Below, piece by piece: positions 16,743 to 25,954 of a stretch of 64,000 bases of DNA. Made by a program: the position numbers and the translations under genes. The notes beneath the pieces are model-generated. The model was not told the DNA's origin and ran no database searches. It saw only the letters and a list, made by a program, of their open reading frames with translations. Position 1 is the first letter of the stretch. Each line of letters starts with the position of its first letter. This DNA comes from JBCCXZ01 sp965228005 (GTDB lineage Bacteria > Planctomycetota > Planctomycetia > Pirellulales > Lacipirellulaceae): the NCBI GenBank assembly GCA_965228005.1, contig CBDDGV010000003.1, forward strand, positions 930,001 through 994,000, given 5' to 3'.

Positions 16743-18887
16743 TCACAGCGAACGTGGGATCAGTTCTAGGTCCAGCGAGATCACGAACAGCATCAATGTG
16801 ATGATGAAGACGAACCCTACCGTGTGCAGCGCGACCACGAGTTTCTCGCTGGCCGGTCTGCCGCGGAGCCCCTCCCACAGCAAGAACACCATGTGCCCGC
16901 CGTCGAGCAGAGGGATCGGCAGGAAGTTGATCACCGCCAGGTTGGCGCTCAGCATTGTGAGGAACACCAGCAGCTTGCCCAGGCCGTCGGACGCCGAGGC
17001 CCCGGCAGCTCTTGCGATGGTGATCGGCCCGCCTAAGGATGTGATCGGCACCTGCGTGCCGAGCTTGCCCAAGAATCGGTACACGAGGCCCAGCGAATCG
17101 ACCGTTTGGTCGTAGCCCAGGCTCAACTGCTCGCCGAACGTGCTGGCCACCCGCATCCGTTGAGCCGCCTGGAGGTACAACCCGCGCTCGGCGGTGAAGA
17201 ACCCTTCGCTGGGAGCCGGATTGATCTCGACGGTTTTGGTCTCTTCGCCCCGCTTGTAGGTAAGCTCTACGCGAGTTTCCGCAGGGACCCTCTGGAGCAC
17301 CGACACGAAGGCGGGCCAGTCCGACTTGTTCTTCGGCTTGCCCTCGTCGGTGAACACGAACGGGTCGTTCTTCTTCGGCTTGTTCGGCATGTCCTCCGGG
17401 AGCAGCAGTTTAGCGCTGAGGATGATATCGCCCTTCTGAATGCCAGCCTCGGCAGCCGGACCGGGCCGGACTCCGTCCACTCGATTCAATACCCGGTAGG
17501 CGACCCCGAGCGCCGGAGCGGAGAGAGGGTCGCCGGGCAAGATCGCCGACTCGAGCCAGGTCACATCGCGGAGCGTAACCGGAAGCGTCTCGCTTTCTTG
17601 CCGCCCTTCGGTGTCGTTGCCCGTTCTTCTAACCGTCAGTCGGGCGTCTCGGCCTTCAACGGCCAGTTGACGGAGCTCCTCCGGCAACGTCACCGGGTCT
17701 GCAAACCGCCAGTCTTCAGTAGTGGCGGCCGCATCTGGGGTTTCTTCCGCACTCCTCACGCGATCGATGATGTCGCCTGGACGCAGAACCTCAGCGGCTG
17801 AGGCGCCTTCCTCGACCGCTACCACCTTGCCCATTTCCATGACCAGCCCGAGGCGTTGCATCGGCTGGGGGGGGATCGTGACTTCGATCTCGTCGCCCCC
17901 GGTGCGCGGCCCGAAGGGGTCGTCTTTGCTCGCTTCGCCGCCGCGGCGGACCACGACGGTCAACGCTTCGTTCGGGCGCGACGCCAACGCCGCGGCGAGC
18001 TGGCTGTACTCGGTAACCGGTTCTCCGTTGACCGCGATGATCTCATCGCCGCCTTCCAGTGCGGGCTCCGCACGCGACGCGGCCGACCCTTCCCGGAAGG
18101 GCTGGTCTTCACCGAGCCGCAACGAGTAGTAGGAAGCGATCCCGACGCGGGCCAGCCCGCTGTCCTGAACCGGACGCAGCGTCACGGTATCGACCGAGTC
18201 CTGCCCCGCCCGCCGGATGCCGAACTCGATGCCCCGCTCCAGGTCGCCGAGCGTGACTCCGCCCTGCAGGTCTAGGAACGACGGGTTCTCCTTGTCTCCG
18301 ATACGGACGATCTCGTCCCCGGTCCGGATGCCGGCCTGCCAGGCGGGCGAACCGGGAGCCGCTTTCGAGACGATGCACGGCTGCTCCGGCACGCCGATGC
18401 CGAAGGCCACCACGGCAAAGATGAACGCGAAGATCACGTTCATCACCACGCCCGCAGAGATTATGGCCATCCGCTGCGGCACGCTCTTGGCGAGGTAGCT
18501 CCGCTTGTCGACCTGGTAGGTCTCCCCGTCCGGGCCGACGATCTCCTTAGTCTCGATCTTCCCGGCCGAGTCGCCGCTCACCTGAGACTCTCGCACCTGT
18601 TCGGCGATGTTGGCCGGGTTGTCGTCCTGGCCGAGCATCTTCACGTAACCTCCCAGCGGGAGGATGCCGATGCCATACTCGGTCTCTCCGATCTTGCGGC
18701 TGAGCTTGTAGCCGCCGATGTCGAAGCCGACGAAGAACTTGTGGCACATCACGCCGCACATCTTGGCGACGGCGAAGTGACCGAGCTCGTGCACGAAGAT
18801 AACGGCGCCTAGCCCGAGCGCAACCTGCACGATCACCCAGAGCAGGCCGACGATGTCCTCGGGGGAGTACGCCGCGATTAAGCACAT
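16743..18887 (-). CDS. rseP: RIP metalloprotease RseP (site-2 protease)
   Basis: Intramembrane zinc protease that cleaves anti-sigma factors and residual signal peptides. From the ATG at 18887 it has 714 residues. The zinc motif HELGH is at residues 33-37 in the first membrane helix, and the second active-site motif is near the C-terminus (NFLPIPLLDGGH). Between them lie several PDZ-like domains (segments such as PAWQAGIRTGDEIVRIGD, ALEGGDEIIAVNGEPV and AEAGIQKGDIILSA). It is longer than E. coli RseP (about 450 residues) because of this extended periplasmic part. The start overlaps the dxr stop by 10 bp, implying translational coupling. Confidence 0.93.
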   Translation of the reverse strand: MCLIAAYSPEDIVGLLWVIVQVALGLGAVIFVHELGHFAVAKMCGVMCHKFFVGFDIGGYKLSRKIGETEYGIGILPLGGYVKMLGQDDNPANIAEQVRESQVSGDSAGKIETKEIVGPDGETYQVDKRSYLAKSVPQRMAIISAGVVMNVIFAFIFAVVAFGIGVPEQPCIVSKAAPGSPAWQAGIRTGDEIVRIGDKENPSFLDLQGGVTLGDLERGIEFGIRRAGQDSVDTVTLRPVQDSGLARVGIASYYSLRLGEDQPFREGSAASRAEPALEGGDEIIAVNGEPVTEYSQLAAALASRPNEALTVVVRRGGEASKDDPFGPRTGGDEIEVTIPPQPMQRLGLVMEMGKVVAVEEGASAAEVLRPGDIIDRVRSAEETPDAAATTEDWRFADPVTLPEELRQLAVEGRDARLTVRRTGNDTEGRQESETLPVTLRDVTWLESAILPGDPLSAPALGVAYRVLNRVDGVRPGPAAEAGIQKGDIILSAKLLLPEDMPNKPKKNDPFVFTDEGKPKNKSDWPAFVSVLQRVPAETRVELTYKRGEETKTVEINPAPSEGFFTAERGLYLQAAQRMRVASTFGEQLSLGYDQTVDSLGLVYRFLGKLGTQVPITSLGGPITIARAAGASASDGLGKLLVFLTMLSANLAVINFLPIPLLDGGHMVFLLWEGLRGRPASEKLVVALHTVGFVFIITLMLFVISLDLELIPRSL

Positions 18888-20047
18888 GTCCAACGGTTGA
18901 TCTCCTCGCGTGCCCACCGGTCGAGAGCGACAAGCCGGGGCAGGTCAGGGTCCGATTCGAAATCGTGGGCGCGCAGCACGCCGCGGCAGGCCGGCACGAT
19001 TTGCGTAAATTCTAGCTCACCTTGCAGGAACAGCCCAACGGCCGCTTCGTTCGCGGCGTTGAGCACGGCGCCGGCGGTGCCGCCCGCCTCGGCGCACTTG
19101 AACCCCAGGTCCAGGGCCGGGAAACGCTCCCGATCGGCCGGCTCAAAGGTCCAGGCGTGGCGGGCGGACCAGTCCATCTTGTGGGCCACGCCCGGCACCC
19201 GGTCAGGGTAGCAGAGGGCGTGCTGGATCGGCAGACGCATATCCGGCGGGCCGAGCTGGGCGACAACGGCGCCGTCTTGGAATTCCACCATCGAGTGCAC
19301 CACCGACTGCGGGTGGACCACCACCTCGATCCTCTCTGCCGGCACCCCGAAGAGCCAGCGTGCCTCGATCACCTCCAGAGCCTTGTTCATCATCGTGGCC
19401 GAGTCGACGGTGATTTTCTTGCCCATCTGCCAGGTGGGATGAGCGAGGGCGTCGGCGACGGTCACTTCGGCCAGCTCTTCAAGTGGGGTCTCACGGAAGG
19501 GCCCGCCGCTGGCGGTCAGCACCAGCCGCGACACCTCGGCGGGCCGACCGGCTTGCAGGGCTTGGAAGATCGCGCTGTGTTCGCTGTCGACCGGCAACAG
19601 GGGCGCCGTGTGCTGTTGGGATAACCTGGTGACGTACGCCCCGGCGCAGACCAGGGTCTCCTTGTTGGCCAAGGCGACCGGCTTGCCGGCTTCCAATGCG
19701 GTGATCGTGCTGCCCAGCCCGGCTGAACCGACGATTGCCGCCAGTACGATGTCGACCTCTTCCGATGCGGCGACCTCGTCGAGAGCTTCCGGGCCGACTC
19801 TTAGCTCGCAGCCTGCGGGCAGGCCCGACCAGTCGAACTGGGCGGCTAGGTTGCTGTCGGCTGCGACGACGCAGTCGGGGCGGCAGGCCTGTGCTTGCTC
19901 GACAAGGAGGTCCAACCGGCTACGGGCCGAGAGCGCCGCAGCACGCAGACGGCCGCCGCTTGCTTGGATCACCTCCAACGCATTGACGCCGATGCTGCCG
20001 GTGGAACCGAAGACCGCGACTTGTTTGGACCCGTCTGACGCTGGCAT
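18878..20047 (-). CDS. dxr: 1-deoxy-D-xylulose-5-phosphate reductoisomerase
   Basis: Second enzyme of the MEP isoprenoid pathway, NADPH dependent. The 389-residue protein shows the nucleotide site VFGSTGSIGVNALEVI, NKETLVCAG, the substrate and metal block LPVDSEHSAIFQAL, LTASGGPFRE, HPTWQMGKKITVDSATMMNKALEVIEARWLF and HPQSVVHSMVEF. Upstream of rseP with a 10-bp overlap; dxr-rseP is a common bacterial pairing. Confidence 0.97.
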   Translation of the reverse strand: MPASDGSKQVAVFGSTGSIGVNALEVIQASGGRLRAAALSARSRLDLLVEQAQACRPDCVVAADSNLAAQFDWSGLPAGCELRVGPEALDEVAASEEVDIVLAAIVGSAGLGSTITALEAGKPVALANKETLVCAGAYVTRLSQQHTAPLLPVDSEHSAIFQALQAGRPAEVSRLVLTASGGPFRETPLEELAEVTVADALAHPTWQMGKKITVDSATMMNKALEVIEARWLFGVPAERIEVVVHPQSVVHSMVEFQDGAVVAQLGPPDMRLPIQHALCYPDRVPGVAHKMDWSARHAWTFEPADRERFPALDLGFKCAEAGGTAGAVLNAANEAAVGLFLQGELEFTQIVPACRGVLRAHDFESDPDLPRLVALDRWAREEINRWTCA

Positions 20048-20365
20048 GCCGAGCCCGGTAGTCTTCCGTGGGCCGACGGGCGGCCCGCGCTAGTCGCGTC
20101 GGCTCAGGCGGCGTGCCGCACAAGCCGCTTGTGATTTGCGTAGAGTGGTTGGCGGTTACACAGCAGCCGCGGGTACGCCGTCGCCGGCAGCTGCAACGGT
20201 CGGATTGTAGGGGTCGTACCGGCCAGCGGCAAGGCAACTAAAGCTATACCGCTTAAGCATTAACGTTTGTTTTTTCGGGCCCTCAGACTTAGGATGGAAC
20301 CGTCATACCGACGCCCCCATCACGGTCCGTTCCTCACCCACTTCCTGCCCTACCGAGCCCCCCAT
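20048..20365. other. Divergent intergenic region dxr/ftsH
   Basis: 318 bp between divergent dxr and ftsH. It should hold both promoters. A short AT-richer patch (about 20235-20275, including GTTTGTTTTTTC) stands out from the GC-rich context, but I cannot assign promoter elements with confidence. Confidence 0.4.
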
Positions 20366-22516
20366 ATGGACGAGCAATCCACGAACCCCAAGAAATCTGG
20401 CTCGAAGAAGCCGGGCGAGAAGAAGCCGCAGCCGCAGGGGAGCAACCTCGTCTGGTACGTGCTCGGCCTGTGCGTGCTGCTGCTGCTCTTGGGGACCGTG
20501 TGGAACGACAAGGACCAGATGGTGGTCGAGTGGTACGACCTGGAGCGGCTGATCGAGGCCTCCGGCAATCAGGCTGAGGGCGACGGCTGGATCCTGGTGG
20601 AGTTGAAGAGCAGCTCGGGCCGTCAGCAGTGGGAGATCAGCCAGCCGGAAGACATCACCATCGGCACGCAAGAGGTCACCGGCAAGGTGCGGCGCCGGTC
20701 GCTCAATCCGACGGGCGTTGCCGAAGACGGCGCCGAAGCGGGTCCTGATTCCGGTCCGCAAGCCGCCGCGACGCCCGCGTTGGCGGGTTCTCAGCCCGAT
20801 GAGGAGCAGGTGAAGCAGGTGCAGTTCCGCACGGCCCGGCTCCCCAACGAGCAGGGCCTGTCGACGCTGCTGAAAGAGAACCAAGTTCGCTTCAAGATCG
20901 CCGACCCTCCCAGTGCACTGATTAGCTACCTGCCGGTGCTGATGCTCACCGGCATGTTCGTGATCCTGATGATCATCATGCTCCGCCGGATGGGCGGGGC
21001 GGGCTCGCCGATGGCGTTCGGCCGCAGCCGCGGGAAGCTTTACGCCCAGGAGGAGATCGAGGTCACGTTCGACGACGTGGCCGGCATCGACGAAGCGGTC
21101 GACGAGCTGCGGGAGGTGGTCGACTTCCTCAAGAACCCCGAGCGCTATCAGAACCTCGGCGGCCGGATCCCCCGCGGCGTGCTGCTGATCGGCCCGCCGG
21201 GCACGGGCAAGACGCTGCTCGCCAAGAGCGTCGCCGGCGAGGCGGGCGTGCCGTTCTACAGCCTGAGCGGTTCGGACTTCGTCGAGATGTTCGTCGGCGT
21301 GGGCGCCGCTCGCGTGCGAGACATGTTCGGCCAGGCGGAGCAGCGGGCGCCGTGCATTATCTTCATCGACGAGCTCGACGCGCTGGGCAAGACCCGGGGC
21401 AGCGGGCAGATCGGCGGCCACGACGAGCGGGAGCAGACGCTCAACGCCCTCTTGGTCGAGATGGACGGCTTCGGCACGAACAGCGGCGTGATCGTGATGG
21501 CCGCGACCAACCGGCCCGAGACGCTCGACCCGGCGTTGTTGCGGCCCGGGCGGTTCGACCGGCACGTGCTGGTCGACCGACCCGACATCGCGGGGCGTGA
21601 GGAGATCCTCGAGGTCCACCTGCAGAAGATCCGCGTGGCGGAGAACGTCGACGTGAAGGGCGTCGCGGCGATTACGAGCGGCTTCGTCGGGGCCGACCTG
21701 GCGAATATCGTCAACGAAGCGGCCCTCTTGGCGGCACGCAACGGCAAGAAGGCCGTGGGGATGGAGGAGCTGAACGAGGCGGTCGAACGGTCGGCGGCCG
21801 GCCTGGAGAAGAAGAGCCGGATCATGCAGCCGGAGGAGAAGCAGCGGCTGGCTTACCACGAGAGCGGCCACGCTCTGGTGGCTTGGGCGTTGCCGAACAC
21901 CGACCCGGTGCACAAGGTTTCGATCATCCCCCGCGGCGTGGGGGCGTTGGGCTACATGATGCAGCGGCCGGAGCACGACCGGTTCATGTGGACCCGCGAC
22001 CAGCTGGAGTCGCAGATCCAGGTCTGCCTGGCCGGGACGGTAGCCGAGGAACTGGTCTACGACGGCGACATCGGCAACGGCGCCACGAGCGACCTGGAGC
22101 GGGCCACGGAGATCGCCCGCAGCATGGTGATGGACTTCGGCATGAGCCCGTTGGGCCGGGTGAAGTACCGCGAGAACACGCGCAACCCGTTCCTGGGTCA
22201 GGAGGGCGGCGGCACGCACCACAGCGAGCACACGGCCCGCGAGATCGACCAGGAGGTGCGTCGCATCGTGGACGACGGCCTGAGCAAGGTGCGGCACATC
22301 CTCAATGAACGCCGCGACGTGCTGGAGGCGGTGACCTCTGAGCTGATCGAGCGAGAGACGATCGACGGCGCCGAGTTCAAGCGTCTGATGGAGGAGAACA
22401 CCTCCGGCGCCCGGATCGTGCCGGGGACCGACGCGGAGCCGAAGCGGCCGCCAGCAATATCGAAAGACGTGGTTGCTCCCGAGGAAGGTGAGCAGGACCC
22501 CGCGGCGGAGGGCTGA
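20366..22516 (+). CDS. ftsH: ATP-dependent zinc metalloprotease FtsH
   Basis: Membrane AAA+ protease for quality control. The start is the ATG at 20366 (MDEQSTNPKKSGSKK), giving 716 residues. The first membrane helix is NLVWYVLGLCVLLLLLG (about residues 29-45), followed by a periplasmic domain, a second helix (LISYLPVLMLTGMFVILMII), then the AAA domain with Walker A GPPGTGKT (from residue 276), Walker B IIFIDELDALG and the arginine-finger region RPGRFDRHV. The zinc site is HESGH (H498). The frame is open upstream to 20267, but that part is not family-like. A 16-bp-stem inverted repeat follows the stop. Confidence 0.97.
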   Translation: MDEQSTNPKKSGSKKPGEKKPQPQGSNLVWYVLGLCVLLLLLGTVWNDKDQMVVEWYDLERLIEASGNQAEGDGWILVELKSSSGRQQWEISQPEDITIGTQEVTGKVRRRSLNPTGVAEDGAEAGPDSGPQAAATPALAGSQPDEEQVKQVQFRTARLPNEQGLSTLLKENQVRFKIADPPSALISYLPVLMLTGMFVILMIIMLRRMGGAGSPMAFGRSRGKLYAQEEIEVTFDDVAGIDEAVDELREVVDFLKNPERYQNLGGRIPRGVLLIGPPGTGKTLLAKSVAGEAGVPFYSLSGSDFVEMFVGVGAARVRDMFGQAEQRAPCIIFIDELDALGKTRGSGQIGGHDEREQTLNALLVEMDGFGTNSGVIVMAATNRPETLDPALLRPGRFDRHVLVDRPDIAGREEILEVHLQKIRVAENVDVKGVAAITSGFVGADLANIVNEAALLAARNGKKAVGMEELNEAVERSAAGLEKKSRIMQPEEKQRLAYHESGHALVAWALPNTDPVHKVSIIPRGVGALGYMMQRPEHDRFMWTRDQLESQIQVCLAGTVAEELVYDGDIGNGATSDLERATEIARSMVMDFGMSPLGRVKYRENTRNPFLGQEGGGTHHSEHTAREIDQEVRRIVDDGLSKVRHILNERRDVLEAVTSELIERETIDGAEFKRLMEENTSGARIVPGTDAEPKRPPAISKDVVAPEEGEQDPAAEG

Positions 22517-22521
22517 GCTTC

Positions 22522-22558
22522 GCCGTGCCACTGGCTGGCTAGCAGCCAGTGGCACGGC
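22522..22558. repeat. Perfect inverted repeat after ftsH (REP-like / terminator)
   Basis: 16-bp perfect arms (GCCGTGCCACTGGCTG and its complement) around a 5-nt loop, starting 5 bp after the ftsH stop and followed by GGTTTTGCC. It could terminate ftsH transcription. The core CACTGGC...GCCAGTG recurs at 27.9 kb and 50.4 kb, so it also belongs to a dispersed palindrome family. Confidence 0.8.
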
Positions 22559-22940
22559 CGGTTTTGCCTTTAGGCACGGATTGGGGTACACGCGGCGAAA
22601 CGCCTAAAGTCCTGTGCGCCCGATGGGGTGCTCGGCCTAAGTTCTTGTGGGGCCTTCGGCTGCGGCAAGAATCGCGGCTTCTCTTGAGGGTGCGTTCTGT
22701 CCTTGCGGACGCTTGTCTTTGGACAGAAGGCCGTTCGCCGGGGCGGCCGTCGAGGCGTGGCTCGACGGCTAGGATTCTCGTCGCTGGCGGCTGCTCAGTG
22801 CGCAGGCTCAGCGATCGCTCGTAATGGCTGGCAGCAGGGGGCGGGTTGTCAGAGAGCGGGGCGTCTTGCCGATGGTGGTTATGCGTACAGTATCTTGTTG
22901 CGCGGCCATTCGCAAGGGTTCGCTTCGTTGCGGGGTTGGC
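22559..22940. other. Non-coding gap after ftsH
   Basis: About 380 bp with overlapping frames on the plus strand but no recognisable protein or ribosome-binding site. Composition is irregular (Cys- and Arg-rich translations). I see no RNA gene. It may be decayed sequence. Confidence 0.4.
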
Positions 22941-22959
22941 CCCGGGCGGGTCACCCGGG
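22941..22959. repeat. Hairpin spacer after paralogue 4 (copy 1)
   Basis: Palindrome CCCGGGCG-GGT-CACCCGGG (one mismatch in the stem) directly after the stop codon of the gene at 22961. Near-identical hairpins follow the stops at 23722 and 25217. See the tandem-array finding. Confidence 0.75.
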
Positions 22960-22960
22960 G

Positions 22961-23689
22961 TTAAGTGGGGTTGGATACAGTTTGGTTATCGCCGTGGGCT
23001 TCGGCGAGGCGGTCGGCGATGTAGGCGTCGACGGCGGGTTCTTCACCGGCGGGGATGAAGAACGTGAATTCGCGGCTGAAGGACCGACGCTTGGAGAGGC
23101 GGATGTAGCGGAGGTTGCTTCGGTTGACCCCGTGATCGACGCGGTGGATTCTGCGCCAGCTTAGCCGTGTGCCGTGGTGGAGGATCGCGTGGGAGCCGAT
23201 GAGGCAACAACTCCACTCGAACACGTAGAGGCTCAGCAGGTCTGAGGCGACGAGTGCGGTGACTAACGCCATGCAGAACGCGATGGCTACGAAGGCCGGA
23301 ACGAACCTCGAAGGCGCGGCCAGCATCAAGCTGTATGCGAGCAGGCAGATCACGAGGCCCAGCGACCGGCTGAAGAGCAGCCGCTTCTTGGATGGGAGTC
23401 GGGCATTCGGTAATCCCAGTCCAGTTGGCAAGAAGAAGGCGACGGAGCCGAGCTTGCCGAAGGTCTTTGCGCGGGAGCGTTCTCGACTCCAGTAAACCAG
23501 CGGGAAAAACACGCAGAACGCGGCCCAGTAGGTGAGGAGCAGCTTCTGGTTATCGGGGCCCGCCGCTCGGTAGAGCGCGCCAAAGAGTGCTGTGGCAACC
23601 GCCAGGCAGGTGGTAGCGGCAAAGGCGGTGCGGAGGCTGAAGCGGTGTGAGCGGCTCACTACGCTGGTCGGGTGTACTTGGTCTGGCAT
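22961..23689 (-). CDS. Tandem paralogous membrane protein, copy 4
   Basis: Starts at the ATG at 23689 (MPDQVHPTSVV), 242 residues. N-terminal block FSLRTAFAATTCLAVATALFGALYRAAGPDNQKLLLTYW, then about four hydrophobic segments, then a soluble C-terminal domain with SHAILHHGTRLSWRRIHRVD and the ending EEPAVDAYIADRLAEAHGDN. The last part is the family signature shared with the three upstream genes. I do not recognise a named family. The C-terminal domain has a beta-strand/Trp pattern that could be PH-like, which is only a guess. Last gene of a four-gene minus-strand array. The frame is open upstream to 24031 but belongs to the neighbour's antiphase. Confidence 0.8.
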   Translation of the reverse strand: MPDQVHPTSVVSRSHRFSLRTAFAATTCLAVATALFGALYRAAGPDNQKLLLTYWAAFCVFFPLVYWSRERSRAKTFGKLGSVAFFLPTGLGLPNARLPSKKRLLFSRSLGLVICLLAYSLMLAAPSRFVPAFVAIAFCMALVTALVASDLLSLYVFEWSCCLIGSHAILHHGTRLSWRRIHRVDHGVNRSNLRYIRLSKRRSFSREFTFFIPAGEEPAVDAYIADRLAEAHGDNQTVSNPT

Positions 23690-23700
23690 GCGGGGTCTGC

Positions 23701-23719
23701 CCCGGGCGGGTCGCCCGGG
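23701..23719. repeat. Hairpin spacer after paralogue 3 (copy 2)
   Basis: Perfect 8-bp stem CCCGGGCG/CGCCCGGG with loop GGT between the stop of the gene at 23722 and the start of the next gene. Confidence 0.8.
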
Positions 23720-23721
23720 GT

Positions 23722-25164
23722 TTAAGCGGGGTCTTTGGCTTCGTCTTTCTCGGCCTGGGTGTCCGCGAAGCGGGCGGCGATGTAGGCGTCGACTTCGTCC
23801 AGTTGGTCTTCGGGGGCGTAGAAGAACTGCTCGCGGACCGCGTAGCCCTTGCGGGGGCGGAAGGCCAGGCGGTGCGTGGCGTGCGGGTGGTCGGAGCGGT
23901 AGGCCCGCGTAATGTAGTGCCAGTCGTGGAAGGCGCCGCGGCAGAAGACGCCGTGCTTCCCGAGGATAACCAAGCCGCCGGTGATGGAGTCGCTCCCGAA
24001 CAGGATAGAAGCGATGTAGGCGGTTACCCACGCGAACAGGCAGTACATCACGGCGTTCCTAAGGGATAGCTCTGTGTAAAGCTGAACGACGACCGAAGCA
24101 AGCACGCACACCGCCAGGACAACCGCGAGGCGTAGAACTAGGCCGAGTGCCCCGCCGAACGAGAGCCAGCGATTCGGGTCGGTCCGCGGGAAGAGGTAGC
24201 CGATCTCGCCGAGGCGGTACAGGTTGCGGGAGTACCTGCTTTCTGTAGACCAGAAGGCGACGGGCAGGAGTGCGAGTACGGCTCCCCAGAAGAAGAGCAG
24301 CAGGCGCTGCGACTCCGGGTCGCGGGTGCGGTAGTAGAAGCCGAGCACGGCGGCCGCGGCCGCGAGGAGCGAAGTGGTCTTGAACAGGGTGCTGAGCCCG
24401 AAGCGTCGGTAGGGCTCGACCCGGACGGCGGCGTCGCTGCTGGCGGCCCACTCGCTGAGGAACCGATCGGTTGCTTCTTTCGACATCTGGGCGGCGTGCA
24501 TCCGCTCGGCCATGAAGGCGTCGACCGCTGGCTGCTGTTCGGGGGGCGGGGCGAAGGCCCGCGGCGAGCGGGGCAGCCAGGGCAGGCCCCCGGTAACGAC
24601 CCGCCGGCTGCCGGGGAACGCCTCGTCGGCGACCAAGCCGGTCGCTTCGCCCCAGGGGACCAGCCGCTTCCCCAGGAGGACGCCGCGTTGGCCCAGCACC
24701 GCGAATTGGTCGCCGTGCTCGTTGTCGGACGCGAAGCCGAGCACGGTTCGGGCCGCGAAGTACCCCATGACCAACCCGAGGTTGGTGGCGCCCTCGGTCA
24801 GCCAGTGCATGGTGAACAGCCCGGCGTTGATCTGGATTGCGAGGCCGGTGAAGGAAGCGATGTCGCGGGCGCGTACGCGGTGGGCGTGGGGGGAGTCGGC
24901 CTGGGGCGTCCTGGGCAGGTGGAAACGGACGGGCCCGGTTTCGGGCAGGGCGTCGTCCCGTTCCCTCCAGTAGGAGCGGTTCACGATCGGGCTGGAAAAG
25001 AAGAACCCGATGAGTGCCCAGACGAAGTAAGAGGGTTTGTTCGGCCAGAATTCCTGAGACGCCAGGGTGCCTGTGGCCAGGGTCACCACCGTGAAGAGGG
25101 CCAAGGCCAAGAGGTGCATCCCGCTGCTATGCCGCCGGTCTGCGGTGGTTTGTGTGGCGGGCAT
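23722..25164 (-). CDS. Tandem paralogous membrane protein, copy 3 (two fused modules)
   Basis: 480 residues, twice the length of its neighbours. The first half (about residues 1-235) has membrane segments, FAVLGQRGVLLGKRLVPWGEATGLV and the signature QQPAVDAFMAERMHAAQ. The second half repeats the whole module: YRRFGLSTLFKTTSLLAAA with YYRTRDPESQRLLLFFW, more membrane segments, VILGKHGVFCRGAFHDWHYI and DEVDAYIAARFADTQ. The protein therefore looks like an in-frame fusion or internal duplication of the array's unit. No enzyme motif is visible. 32 bp upstream of copy 4. Confidence 0.8.
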   Translation of the reverse strand: MPATQTTADRRHSSGMHLLALALFTVVTLATGTLASQEFWPNKPSYFVWALIGFFFSSPIVNRSYWRERDDALPETGPVRFHLPRTPQADSPHAHRVRARDIASFTGLAIQINAGLFTMHWLTEGATNLGLVMGYFAARTVLGFASDNEHGDQFAVLGQRGVLLGKRLVPWGEATGLVADEAFPGSRRVVTGGLPWLPRSPRAFAPPPEQQPAVDAFMAERMHAAQMSKEATDRFLSEWAASSDAAVRVEPYRRFGLSTLFKTTSLLAAAAAVLGFYYRTRDPESQRLLLFFWGAVLALLPVAFWSTESRYSRNLYRLGEIGYLFPRTDPNRWLSFGGALGLVLRLAVVLAVCVLASVVVQLYTELSLRNAVMYCLFAWVTAYIASILFGSDSITGGLVILGKHGVFCRGAFHDWHYITRAYRSDHPHATHRLAFRPRKGYAVREQFFYAPEDQLDEVDAYIAARFADTQAEKDEAKDPA

Positions 25165-25196
25165 GCGGAGCTTTGCGGTGCTTTTGGGAGGCCGGT

Positions 25197-25215
25197 CCCT
25201 GGCGGGTCGCCCGGG
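25197..25215. repeat. Hairpin spacer after paralogue 2 (copy 3)
   Basis: CCCTGGCG-GGT-CGCCCGGG, same palindrome with one mismatch in the stem, directly after the stop of the gene at 25217. Confidence 0.75.
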
Positions 25216-25216
25216 G

Positions 25217-25945
25217 CTAAGTGGGGTTGGTTTCGGCGGGGTTGTTGCCGTGGGTCTCCGCGAGGCGGTCGGCGATGTACTCGTCGATGGGGTCGGCGCC
25301 GCCTTCGGGGAGCCAGAGCAGCATGGGCGGGGGGGTGATGAGTTTGCCCTTCGTGAGTTTGGCTTTGCGGGTGTTCTTGAAGAGGTCGCCTTTCTCGACG
25401 CGCTCGATGCGTCGCCACGGGATGAACACCGGGATGGAGCAGATGCCGTTCTCGCCGATGAGCATGCAGTGGCTGCGGGCCCGGTAGAGTTGGTCGGTGA
25501 TGGTGACCAGCACCAGGATCAGGCCGACCGAGGCGCCCAGCAACAGGGGGAATAAGTGGAAGGGCCAGTCGGCGACAGGCCCTAGGTAGGTGGCGAGCGC
25601 CCAGAAGGCGACGAAGTAGATGGCGACCAGGGTGAACTCGGCGGCGTGGAGCAGCACGCGTTTTCGGAGTGTGAGCGGCTTGGCGTTGGGGAAGACGGGG
25701 AGCGAGAACTCGACGGCCCCGACCTTGCGTGCCGCGCGGCCGCAGTAGGCGACCCAAGGGATGTAGAGCAGCGGGAGAACCGTGAGGAAGCCGCCGCAGT
25801 AGGCGAGCCACCGCGGCTGCAGCTCGGGTTCGAGCGAGCGGTAGACGACCCCCGCGCCCGCGAAGACGAAGGCCAGCAGCGTGGCGGCGATCGCGACGGT
25901 CCGCAGGCCGAAGCGGGTGGGGTGGGGGAGTTCCTCGGTCGGCAT
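25217..25945 (-). CDS. Tandem paralogous membrane protein, copy 2
   Basis: 242 residues starting MPTEELPHPTRFGLRTVAIAA. Same plan as its neighbours: N-terminal hydrophobic block with GVVYRSLEPELQPRWLAYCG, two further membrane segments (about residues 105-155), then the soluble domain CMLIGENGICSIPVFIPWRR and the signature ADPIDEYIADRLAETHGNN. The last residues (NPT) and the adjacent spacer match those of copy 4, pointing to duplication of gene plus spacer. Its start is 9 bp from the stop of copy 1. Confidence 0.8.
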   Translation of the reverse strand: MPTEELPHPTRFGLRTVAIAATLLAFVFAGAGVVYRSLEPELQPRWLAYCGGFLTVLPLLYIPWVAYCGRAARKVGAVEFSLPVFPNAKPLTLRKRVLLHAAEFTLVAIYFVAFWALATYLGPVADWPFHLFPLLLGASVGLILVLVTITDQLYRARSHCMLIGENGICSIPVFIPWRRIERVEKGDLFKNTRKAKLTKGKLITPPPMLLWLPEGGADPIDEYIADRLAETHGNNPAETNPT

Positions 25946-25954
25946 GCCTTTAGT

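Noticed and set aside
20303..22591. 762-codon open frame on the minus strand
   Set aside because: Complete antisense of ftsH; no family features.
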